The translations under genes were made by a program, and so were the position numbers. Shown here piece by piece: positions 8,684 through 16,627 of a stretch of DNA of 45,311 nucleotides (positions within the stretch are counted from its first letter, which is position 1; each line of letters opens with the position of its first letter). The stretch is taken from NCBI GenBank assembly GCA_964560425.1, contig CAZLLE010000077.1:1-45311 (forward strand). The letters are read 5' to 3'. Source of the stretch: CAZLLE01 sp964560425 (GTDB lineage: Bacteria > Campylobacterota > Campylobacteria > Campylobacterales > QNZT01). The notes under the pieces were generated by a model, which was not told the DNA's origin, made no database searches, and saw only the letters and a program-made list of their open reading frames with translations.

Positions 8684-8689
8684 TATAAT
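8684..8689 (+). promoter_or_regulatory. Candidate -10 box for the TAXI/cyclase-like/channel operon
   Basis: TATAAT 30 nt upstream of the ATG at 8719, after a long stretch of A and T runs (8580-8680). Transcription would start near 8696 and give a very short leader. CTCTCTT (8691-8697) and AAGAGAG (8708-8714) are complementary, and the second copy is the ribosome-binding site, so longer transcripts could hide it in a hairpin. Confidence 0.5.
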
Positions 8690-8718
8690 CCTCTCTTATT
8701 TTAAAAAAAGAGAGTTTT

Positions 8719-9669
8719 ATGAAAAAATATTTACCTCCATCAGTTTTATTTTTCCTTGTTCCCGTAGCTCTTTACTCTAGCAATATTGTTATAGGGACAG
8801 GAAGTGAAGGCGGTGTTTACTATCCTACAGGTAATAATATTTGTGCTATGTTACCTAAAGCTAGTGACATTAACTGTTCTGCCAAAGTATCTAAAGGTTC
8901 AGTCTATAATATTGAACATATTAAAAGTGGTGAATTTCAATTTGGCATTGCACAAAGTGATGCTATATTTACTGCTTACAATGGTCTTGGAAACTTTAAA
9001 GACAAACCTTACAAACAACTTCGTACCGTTATCAGTATCTATCCTGAACTATTAACCCTTGTTGTTAATAAAAGTGCAGATATCCAAAAGATACATGATA
9101 TAAAAGGTAAAATAATTAATATAGGGAATAAAGGGAGTGGACAAAGATCCACTGTTGAACTTCTTTTTTCTCTTGCAACCCCCTTATCTTCAGATATATT
9201 AGAAGAAGCAAAAGAACTTACAGCAAAAGAGTCCCCACAAGCACTTAAAGATGGAAATATTAGCGGATACTTTTATGTCACTGGTCACCCCTCTAGCAAT
9301 ATTAAAGAGGCTGCAGAAGGTATAGATATTGACCTAGTAAGAATCTCTCCGCAAACTTGTTTAGCCGTAAAAACACTTCTTATTCGTTACCCATTTTATA
9401 GTAATGGAATTATTCCGGCTAATACATACAAGGGAGTAGATAAAGATATTCAAACTTTTGGAGTAAAAGCAACACTTGTTACAGATGCTTCCACAGATGG
9501 AAAAATCGTAGAAGAGATTATTAAGTCAATTGTAGAAAATTTGGAAAAGTTTAAAGCTATGCATCCTGCATATAAGACTATTACTAAAGAGAGTTTTATA
9601 GAAGGTTTAGGTGCCCCATTTCATCCCGCAGCGATGGAATACTACCGTGAAATTGGAATTTTAAAGTAA
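8719..9669 (+). CDS. Orphan TAXI-family solute-binding protein next to cyclase-like sensor
   Basis: A 316-residue periplasmic solute-binding protein of the TRAP-associated extracytoplasmic immunogenic (TAXI) family. It has a signal peptide (about 1-21), the hallmark IGTGSEGGVYYPTGNNIC, a later FGIAQSDA segment and the C-terminal YKTITKESFIEGLGAPFHP. Two cysteines (NIC and INC) occur at the same places as in the paralogue at 13574 and may form a disulphide. No permease gene follows. Instead, 19 nt downstream comes a membrane cyclase-like protein and then a channel. It may be a sensory ligand-binding protein that docks on the cyclase's periplasmic domain. That role is inference from gene order. 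Confidence 0.85.
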   Translation: MKKYLPPSVLFFLVPVALYSSNIVIGTGSEGGVYYPTGNNICAMLPKASDINCSAKVSKGSVYNIEHIKSGEFQFGIAQSDAIFTAYNGLGNFKDKPYKQLRTVISIYPELLTLVVNKSADIQKIHDIKGKIINIGNKGSGQRSTVELLFSLATPLSSDILEEAKELTAKESPQALKDGNISGYFYVTGHPSSNIKEAAEGIDIDLVRISPQTCLAVKTLLIRYPFYSNGIIPANTYKGVDKDIQTFGVKATLVTDASTDGKIVEEIIKSIVENLEKFKAMHPAYKTITKESFIEGLGAPFHPAAMEYYREIGILK

Positions 9670-9688
9670 AAAAAGGAAAATCTTAATT

Positions 9689-11839
9689 ATGAGTATTTTA
9701 AAGAATTTAAGTATTAGATCAAAATTTATTATTTTGATGTTAGTTGTAAGTATCGCAAGTATTATAGCCATTGGAATGATTGGTAATCAAAGTGGTAAAA
9801 ATATCTTAAATGATAGCATTAGTAATCAACTAACCTCTCTCAAAAACACAAAAGAGGCACAAATCCAAGATTTTTTTAAGACCAAAAAGAGTCAACTCTT
9901 AATGTTTTCACAAAATAATATGATTATTGATTCTATGAGAGATTTCAGAGTTTCATATAATCTTACGAAATATGATGCACTCTCTCAAGAGGAGACAAAA
10001 AAGCTTGATGAGTATTATAAAAATGATTTTTTAACAAAGTTAGCACAAAGTATGAAAACAAAACCTGTATTTGATAATTTTAGACCAAAAACAGTTGCTA
10101 CATCCTATTTACAATATCACTATCTTGCAAATAATAGTTTTAAAGAAAAATCAGATTTAATTTTTGCAAATGATAAAAGTAGCTACTCTAAAGCACACAA
10201 AAAATATCACAAAAGTTTCAAACAAATTGTCTCAAAACTAAATTTTTCAGATCTTTTCCTAATTAATCCTGAAACATTGGAAATAGTCTACAGTACTTGT
10301 AAAAAAAGTGATTTTGCAACAAATCTAGAGATAGGAGCTTATAAAAATAGTAGTTTAGCCTCACTCGTAAAGAAAATTAAAAATTCAAGTGAAAAAGAGA
10401 AAGTTTATATAGAAGATTTTGAAAAATATGAACCATCTTTCAATATGCCTGAAGCATTTATGGGAGTTCCTATATATGATGGTGAAGAGAAATTAGGTAT
10501 TTTAGCTATTAAAATGGATGGTAATGAAATTAATGCCATTATGATGAATAATTATAATTTTGAAAAGACAGGTCTCAAGAAGACAGGAGAGGTATATCTT
10601 GTTGGTGCAGATGGATATATGCGTTCACAATCTAGATATCTTCTAGAAAATGCCGTAACCTATAAGGAAAAACTTAAAAGCTTAAAACTTCCAACAGATG
10701 AAATTGAAAATATTATAAAATTTAATACAACAGTCAAAGCACAAAAAGTTAATACAAGTGCAGTATCTAAAGCACTAAGTGGAAAATCAAATACAGAACA
10801 AAGTGTCAATTATCTTAATCAAAAGATGCTTAGCTCTTATGCACCAGTAGATATTGAAGGCTTAAGATGGGTTATTATTGCTGAAATGGGATTAGAAGAG
10901 GCTCTAAAACCAATTTCAAATTTTCAAAAACAACTCATTATTTATACTCTACTACTCGTATTTCTTGTAACACTTTTTGCAATGTTTATAGCTCGTGTTT
11001 TTACAACTCCACTCAATACATTGATGGATGGAGTACATGATATAGAAGCGGGTAAACAGATAACAATTGAAGTAGATACTCAAGATGAGTTTAAAGAGCT
11101 ATCTGGCTCATTTAATAAAATGGGAAGTAAAATTAGTAAACAAAATGAGACAATTGAACACATTTTAGAAGAAAAAGAGAAACTACTTCTCAATATTTTA
11201 CCTGCTCCAATTGTAGAGAGAGTTGAAAATGGAGAGGTAGGAATTGGTGATAGTTATGATAATGTAACAGTTCTATTTACATCCCTTACAGGCTTTGATA
11301 ATGCATTTATTAATGAATCTGCAAGTAAATCTATAGCTTGGCTAAATGAGCTTATCTATGCATTTGATGAATCAGCAGAAAAATTTGGTGTTGAAAAAAT
11401 TAAAACTATTGGTGATGATTACATGGCAGCTTGTGGACTAAGTGTCCCTAGATTTGATCATGTTAGAAGGTCTGTAGATTTTGCTATTGATATGTTAAAA
11501 ATTATTGACAGATTTAATAGAGACCATAATGTAAATATCTCACTACAAGTAGGTATTCACTCTGGCACAGTAATTGCAGGTATTATTGGTCGTCATAAAT
11601 TTGTATATGATCTATGGGGAGAGGTTGTAGATATTTCTGGATATATTCGTCATGAAGCAACTCTCAATACAGTATTACTAACAGAGACTTCATATCAAGC
11701 AGTAGATCAAAAGGAAAAATTCAAAAATTTTGGAACTATACATGTTAAGGGAGTTGGAGATATAGAGACATGGGAATACAATATACTTGTAGATCATCCT
11801 CAAGAGTCCAAAGAAGAAGAGGAACAAAAAAGTGTTTGA
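9689..11839 (+). CDS. Membrane class III cyclase-like protein with replaced catalytic residues
   Basis: 716 residues: TM1 (about 12-31), a large periplasmic sensor (about 32-415, dCache-like in size), TM2 (about 417-437), HAMP (to about 490), a signalling helix (LLLNILPAPIVERV) and a class III cyclase domain (about 520-705). The domain is well preserved (EKIKTIGDDYM, VGIHSGTVIAGIIG, VYDLWGE), and the adenine-selecting Lys and Asp641 are present. The catalytic set is not. The first metal Asp of FADIxGF is Ser532 (FTSLTGF). The transition-state Asn is Asp648 and the Arg is Tyr652 (VVDISGY instead of VNxASR). Only the second metal Asp576 remains. It is probably a pseudocyclase that senses or binds nucleotide. 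The 3' end overlaps the channel gene by 8 nt. Confidence 0.85.
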   Translation: MSILKNLSIRSKFIILMLVVSIASIIAIGMIGNQSGKNILNDSISNQLTSLKNTKEAQIQDFFKTKKSQLLMFSQNNMIIDSMRDFRVSYNLTKYDALSQEETKKLDEYYKNDFLTKLAQSMKTKPVFDNFRPKTVATSYLQYHYLANNSFKEKSDLIFANDKSSYSKAHKKYHKSFKQIVSKLNFSDLFLINPETLEIVYSTCKKSDFATNLEIGAYKNSSLASLVKKIKNSSEKEKVYIEDFEKYEPSFNMPEAFMGVPIYDGEEKLGILAIKMDGNEINAIMMNNYNFEKTGLKKTGEVYLVGADGYMRSQSRYLLENAVTYKEKLKSLKLPTDEIENIIKFNTTVKAQKVNTSAVSKALSGKSNTEQSVNYLNQKMLSSYAPVDIEGLRWVIIAEMGLEEALKPISNFQKQLIIYTLLLVFLVTLFAMFIARVFTTPLNTLMDGVHDIEAGKQITIEVDTQDEFKELSGSFNKMGSKISKQNETIEHILEEKEKLLLNILPAPIVERVENGEVGIGDSYDNVTVLFTSLTGFDNAFINESASKSIAWLNELIYAFDESAEKFGVEKIKTIGDDYMAACGLSVPRFDHVRRSVDFAIDMLKIIDRFNRDHNVNISLQVGIHSGTVIAGIIGRHKFVYDLWGEVVDISGYIRHEATLNTVLLTETSYQAVDQKEKFKNFGTIHVKGVGDIETWEYNILVDHPQESKEEEEQKSV

Positions 11840-13322
11840 TTATATTGTAAACAATGGTTGGCATTGGTGGCTAGGAGGAGTTCTTCTTGCTTACCCTATG
11901 GCAGTTATCCTACTGGGTGAATTTACATTTCGTATGCAAGATAAATATAAGCCTTTTGAACCTATTATAAAAGCAACACAATATTTTATCTTACCAAATC
12001 TTATTATTATGTTGATGCTTACAAGTGTCTTTGGATATGCAGATACCAATATTATTGTAAAAATTACTAAAACAATTTTTTGGGTAGCAGTTATTTATGC
12101 GAGTGTTTCACTCTTTAATATTCTAATGTTTAACTCTACAGTCATGGGTAAAAAAAGTATAGAAGTTCCAAAACTTCTACTTGACTTTTTTCGTGTTATT
12201 CTTATTGCTATTGGTGTAGCACTTGTTCTATCTGCTGTTTGGGAAGTAGATTTAGGGAAAATGCTTACTGCTTTGGGAGTGGGATCTGTTGTTTTAGGTT
12301 TAGCTTTGCAAGATACACTAAGTGGTATTTTTTCAGGATTGGCTCTATTATCTGGTAAACAGTTCAGTATTGGAGATTGGTTAAAAGTTGATGATATAGA
12401 TGGAAAAGTAGAGGGAATGGATTGGCGTTCAGTTACTCTACAAACAAGAGAAAATGATCTTGTTGTTATTCCAAATATAGTTTTGGCAAAAGAGAAATTT
12501 AGAAACTATTCTCAACCAACACCAATACATATGGAACATTTAGGATTTGATATCTCATTTGATGATGCACCATCAAAAGTAAAAGAGATTCTTCTTGAAG
12601 TGGCACGAAAAACAGAGGGAATATTAAGAGAACCTGAACCATCCGTAGCACTTGTCTCTTATGATGAATTTTCTATTCATTATGATGTTCGTTATTTTAT
12701 AGATGGATATGATGAACAACAATCCATTAGAGACTCTTTTGTCTCCAAAGTTTGGTATGCAGCACAAAGAGATGGTTTTGTATTTCCTACAAGAAGCCAT
12801 GAGGTATATAATTTTGAAGGGGAAAAATATAAATTTCCCGATACAAAAGTGGAACTTATTAAAAATCTTAAATCTTTTTCACTCTTTAAATTACAAAATA
12901 GAGAGTATGTTGAGTTAGCAGACTCATCATTTTGTTATAGCTATGGAGAAGAGGAAGAGATTCTGTTGCAAGGTGATAGTTGCAAAACGATGTACATTAT
13001 TATTAAGGGTGAAGTTGAAGAACTATATTTAGATCTTCAAAAGAGAGGACATAATTTAGCAACACTCTCCAAAAATAACTTTTTTGGAATGAATACACTT
13101 ATGGGAGATCAATTAAGCCTTACTACTTTTATTGCAAAAACTGATGTAGATGTCCTTATTATTAAACCCGAAGCAATACAAAAATTATTAGATAGATACC
13201 CTAGTTTGTCAAGAAAAATTGGACAAGTCATGGAGTCAAGAGAGAAAAGTATAGAGACAATAGAAAATAGTTACAAAAAGAGAGTTTCTATACCAAATGC
13301 TACTAATAAACTTCTAAGTTAA
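11832..13322 (+). CDS. MscS-type channel with C-terminal cyclic-nucleotide-binding-like domain
   Basis: 496 residues from a GTG start that overlaps the cyclase-like gene by 8 nt. Five hydrophobic helices (about 10-30, 45-68, 75-100, 115-140, 142-175) end in a Gly/Ala-rich MscS pore helix (ALGVGSVVLGLALQDTLSG). The MscS beta and alpha/beta vestibule follows (VEGMDWRSVTLQTRENDLVV). Residues about 340-475 form a cNMP-binding fold, the layout of bacterial bCNG channels. The phosphate cassette normally reads FFGE...RSAT; here Glu is Met420 (FFGMNTL) and Arg is Ser429 (LSLTT). Canonical cAMP/cGMP binding is therefore doubtful. With the degenerate cyclase upstream, gating may be by another ligand or by direct contact. 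Confidence 0.88.
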   Translation: MFDYIVNNGWHWWLGGVLLAYPMAVILLGEFTFRMQDKYKPFEPIIKATQYFILPNLIIMLMLTSVFGYADTNIIVKITKTIFWVAVIYASVSLFNILMFNSTVMGKKSIEVPKLLLDFFRVILIAIGVALVLSAVWEVDLGKMLTALGVGSVVLGLALQDTLSGIFSGLALLSGKQFSIGDWLKVDDIDGKVEGMDWRSVTLQTRENDLVVIPNIVLAKEKFRNYSQPTPIHMEHLGFDISFDDAPSKVKEILLEVARKTEGILREPEPSVALVSYDEFSIHYDVRYFIDGYDEQQSIRDSFVSKVWYAAQRDGFVFPTRSHEVYNFEGEKYKFPDTKVELIKNLKSFSLFKLQNREYVELADSSFCYSYGEEEEILLQGDSCKTMYIIIKGEVEELYLDLQKRGHNLATLSKNNFFGMNTLMGDQLSLTTFIAKTDVDVLIIKPEAIQKLLDRYPSLSRKIGQVMESREKSIETIENSYKKRVSIPNATNKLLS

Positions 13323-13323
13323 A

Positions 13324-13349
13324 AAGAGAACCCCTTAATCGGTTCTCTT
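13324..13349 (+). terminator. Hairpin terminator closing the cyclase-like/channel operon
   Basis: A 9-bp perfect stem, AAGAGAACC with GGTTCTCTT, with an 8-nt loop, starting 1 nt after the channel stop. Only a short, mixed T-rich tail follows (AGTTATATT). It separates the sensory unit from the TAXI-TRAP transport operon. Confidence 0.65.
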
Positions 13350-13446
13350 AGTTATATTACATATATAATTTTATATTTCTAGCAATAAAGTAAATATTTT
13401 TATATATAAAAACAAGTAATGCTATTTTCATGCTATTTTATTAAAG

Positions 13447-13452
13447 TATAAT
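13447..13452 (+). promoter_or_regulatory. Candidate -10 box for the TAXI-TRAP operon
   Basis: TATAAT (AAAGTATAATAG) about 120 nt upstream of the start at 13574, after T-rich DNA. It would give a leader of about 115 nt that contains the heptamer repeat at 13499-13526. A separate promoter fits the terminator at 13324. Confidence 0.5.
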
Positions 13453-13498
13453 AGCCTTATCTTAAAAGGTAGGAAGGAGAAAAAATTTGGAACTAGGA

Positions 13499-13526
13499 AA
13501 AAATTAAAAATTAAAAATTAAAAATT
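13499..13526 (+). repeat. Four tandem copies of AAAAATT in the TAXI-TRAP leader
   Basis: Four perfect 7-nt repeats lie between the candidate -10 (13447) and the start codon (13574). Short tandem repeats like this can gain or lose units by slippage. Here a change would alter leader length, not the reading frame. The remaining leader ends with AAAAAGGAG as the ribosome site of the TAXI gene. Confidence 0.75.
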
Positions 13527-13573
13527 GGTATAAGAAGAAGTAAAAGTATATAACATATTAAAAAGGAGATTCT

Positions 13574-14524
13574 ATGAAGAAAAAAATTTTAGGTTTAGCA
13601 GTTATTGCATCATTAAGTTTACCAGCATTTGCAACAGAGTTTATTACTATTGGTACAGGTGGGGTTACAGGTACTTATTATCCTACAGGTGGAGCAATCT
13701 GTCGAATGATGAACAAAAATAGAAAAACCACAGGAATTAGATGTTCAGTTGAGTCAACTGGTGGTTCAGTTTATAATGTAAATACTATCAATGCAAATGA
13801 GCTTGATTTTGGTATTTCTCAAAGTGATACTGCATATCAAGCTTACCATGGTGAGGGAAAATTTAAAGCTAAAGCAGTTAAAGGTCTTAGATCTGTATTG
13901 GCAATTTATCCTGAACTTTTGGCATTTGTAGTTAGTAAAAAATCAGGTATTAAATCTTTATCAGATGTAAAAGGCAAAAAGTTAAATATAGATATCCCCG
14001 GATCTGGAACTCGTATGACTACTGACATTGTACTTGAAGCATTTGGCATTAAAAAATCTGATTTAGCACTTGCAAATGAGCTAAAATCATCAGAAGGTCC
14101 TACAATGTTGAAAGATAATAAGATTGATGGTTATTTTGGTGTTTTTGGACATCCTACTGCAAATATTAAAGATGCTTCAAACTCTGTAGATATTGATTTG
14201 GTTCCAATTGATGGTAAACCAATTGATGATTTGGTAGCAAAATACTCTTACTATGCAAAAGGTATTATCTCAGGTACTTTCTATAAAGGTGTAGAACATG
14301 ATACTCCAAGTATTGGGGTAAAAGCAGTACTCGTTACTAAAGATAGTATAGATGAAAAAATTGTATATACATTAGCAAAAACCATTTTAGATAATTTTGA
14401 TGCATTCAAAAAACTTCATCCAGCTTATAAGACCATAACAAAAGAGTCTCTATTAGATGGATTAGCAGTTCCTCAACATCCAGGTGCTATAAAAGCATTT
14501 AAAGAGGCTGGTCTTATCAAATAA
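13574..14524 (+). CDS. TAXI-family TRAP transporter solute-binding protein
   Basis: A 316-residue periplasmic binding protein with a clear signal peptide (about 1-20, ending PAFA). It has the TAXI signature IGTGGVTGTYYPTGGAIC, then FGISQSDTAYQAY, YPELLAFVV and GSGTRMTTD. It has the same length as, and strong similarity to, the orphan TAXI protein at 8719, and shares its two-cysteine arrangement. The fused TRAP permease starts 6 nt downstream, so this copy is the transport component. TAXI proteins elsewhere bind small carboxylates or amino acids. The ligand here cannot be told from sequence. Confidence 0.92.
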   Translation: MKKKILGLAVIASLSLPAFATEFITIGTGGVTGTYYPTGGAICRMMNKNRKTTGIRCSVESTGGSVYNVNTINANELDFGISQSDTAYQAYHGEGKFKAKAVKGLRSVLAIYPELLAFVVSKKSGIKSLSDVKGKKLNIDIPGSGTRMTTDIVLEAFGIKKSDLALANELKSSEGPTMLKDNKIDGYFGVFGHPTANIKDASNSVDIDLVPIDGKPIDDLVAKYSYYAKGIISGTFYKGVEHDTPSIGVKAVLVTKDSIDEKIVYTLAKTILDNFDAFKKLHPAYKTITKESLLDGLAVPQHPGAIKAFKEAGLIK

Positions 14525-14530
14525 GGAACC

Positions 14531-16600
14531 ATGATGAAAGAAAATCAACACATAGATGAAGATTTTATAGAGAACGAAGAGAAACTTATTGAAGAGCTAG
14601 AGGGGCAGAGAAATCTGCCCGAAGACTCTTGGCAACATTGGCTTATAGTAGTAATTGCATTTTTGTGGTCTGCATATCAAATCTATGTTGTGATTGTACC
14701 TACAAATAGTGTATTTATACGCTCATTTCACCTTGCATTTGCATTAGCATTGGCATTTGCTATGTATCCAATGTTTAGAACACAACGGACTATGACAACC
14801 ATACCTTGGTATAACTTTTTAATAGGTCCAGCTGCCGTCGTTGGAGCATTATATATTTTTATAAATTATGATGCATTAAATGCAAGAAGTGGTGCATGGT
14901 CTCCACTAGATGTTGGCATGGGGCTTATGAGTATATTTTTGATCTTAAAAGCAGCAAGAAGAACTTTAGGCATGGCACTTCCTGTAATTGCTGTAATATT
15001 TATACTCTATGACTATCTTGGGCAATATATGCCTGATATGATAGCTCATAAAGGTGCAAGTATCAATAAAATAGTAGGACAAATGTATCTTACAACAGAA
15101 GGTATATTTGGTGTACCTTTAGGAGTAAGTGCTAGTTATGTATTTCTATTTGTACTATTTGGAGCACTATTAGAGAGAGCGGGAGCTGGTAAATATTTTA
15201 TTGATCTAGCTTATGCACTTTTGGGCAAATATGATGGTGGACCAGCCAAAGCCTCTGTCGCAGCTTCGGGAATGATGGGTATAATCTCTGGAAGCTCAAT
15301 TGCCAATACGGTTACAACTGGAACTTTTACAATTCCGCTAATGAAAAAACTAGGCTTCCCCGGACACAAAGCAGCATCAGTAGAAGTTGCAGCCTCCACC
15401 AATGGTCAACTAATGCCACCAATTATGGGTGCTGCTGCTTTTATTATTGCTGAGTTCCTAGGACTCGCATATACAGATGTCATTATGGCAGCGGCTATTC
15501 CTGCATTTGTCAGTTATTTTGCACTCTTTTATATAGTACATTTAGAAGCAAAAAAATTAGGAATAAAGGGTGAAGATCCTTCAAAATTACAAAGAGCATT
15601 TGATATATTCAAAGGTGGCTTACACTATATAATCCCTATTTTCTTCTTAATGTACACACTAATAGGGCTTAGACAATCCCCACAAATGGCAGCATTTAAC
15701 GCTATAGGATTTATGATGTTGATCATGGTGATTCAAAGACCTGTATATGCACTTCTTGAAAAGAGGAAAATAGATGGTGCTGTTTTAATAAGTGGTTTTA
15801 CAGATATCGGACATGGAATGGTAAATGGTGCTAAAAACATGGTTCCAATTGCTATAGCAACCGCAGTTGCAGGAATAGTTGTAGGATCTGTTACTTTAAC
15901 AGGAATAGGATTAATTTTATCAGAAGTAATTGAAGAAATTTCAGGTGGTTATATTGTAGCTGTACTCTTTTTTACAGCTATTGTTTCACTTGTACTTGGT
16001 ATGGGACTTCCAACCACTGCAAACTATATCGTTATGGCAGCTCTTACAGCTCCAGTCATTATGGATTTATCTAGCAGTTTAGGATATTTAATACCAGCAA
16101 TTGCAGCACATCTATTTGTCTTTTATTTTGGAATTTTAGCTGATGATACGCCACCTGTTGGGATGGCGGCATATGCCGCGGCTGGGATTGCAAAAAGTGA
16201 TCCAATAAAGACAGGTTTACAAGGTTTTGCATATGATATAAGAACTGCAATATTACCATTTGCATTCTTTTTTAATAATAAACTTCTACTAATAGAAGGT
16301 GTGGATGCGGTTGATCCAAATAATCCAGCATTGTGGCAATGGATAACAAATCCGGGGGAGATTGGATTAATCTTTTTAACTGCAAGTGCAGGAATGTTTG
16401 CCTTCTCCTCAGCTACACAAGGTTGGCTATTAACAAAAACTAGTGGTATAGAGAGATTATTACTATTACTAGTAGTACCATTTATGTTGGTACCAAATAT
16501 TATGGCATCTCAAATAGGATTAGGCAGTGAATATATATCATATGTTGTTGGTTTTGCAATATATGGATTAGTCTATTTTATGCAAAAAAACAAAACTTAA
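14531..16600 (+). CDS. TRAP transporter fused permease, TAXI type (DctQM fusion)
   Basis: A 689-residue inner-membrane protein. A cytoplasmic, acidic N-terminus (about 1-35) leads into a small-subunit-like part of about four helices (to about 165), then a DctM-type large part with 12 or more helices. Conserved TRAP segments include GGPAKASVAASGMMGIISGSS (positions about 237-257), NGQLMPPIMGAAAF and LGMGLPTTANYI, the paired Gly-rich hairpin regions of DctM. TAXI systems use this fused form. It imports the ligand captured by the adjacent binding protein, driven by an ion gradient. A porin gene follows after 27 nt, giving a path across both membranes. Confidence 0.92.
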   Translation: MMKENQHIDEDFIENEEKLIEELEGQRNLPEDSWQHWLIVVIAFLWSAYQIYVVIVPTNSVFIRSFHLAFALALAFAMYPMFRTQRTMTTIPWYNFLIGPAAVVGALYIFINYDALNARSGAWSPLDVGMGLMSIFLILKAARRTLGMALPVIAVIFILYDYLGQYMPDMIAHKGASINKIVGQMYLTTEGIFGVPLGVSASYVFLFVLFGALLERAGAGKYFIDLAYALLGKYDGGPAKASVAASGMMGIISGSSIANTVTTGTFTIPLMKKLGFPGHKAASVEVAASTNGQLMPPIMGAAAFIIAEFLGLAYTDVIMAAAIPAFVSYFALFYIVHLEAKKLGIKGEDPSKLQRAFDIFKGGLHYIIPIFFLMYTLIGLRQSPQMAAFNAIGFMMLIMVIQRPVYALLEKRKIDGAVLISGFTDIGHGMVNGAKNMVPIAIATAVAGIVVGSVTLTGIGLILSEVIEEISGGYIVAVLFFTAIVSLVLGMGLPTTANYIVMAALTAPVIMDLSSSLGYLIPAIAAHLFVFYFGILADDTPPVGMAAYAAAGIAKSDPIKTGLQGFAYDIRTAILPFAFFFNNKLLLIEGVDAVDPNNPALWQWITNPGEIGLIFLTASAGMFAFSSATQGWLLTKTSGIERLLLLLVVPFMLVPNIMASQIGLGSEYISYVVGFAIYGLVYFMQKNKT

Positions 16601-16627
16601 AATTAAATCAACAGGAGAAGAGGAAGA

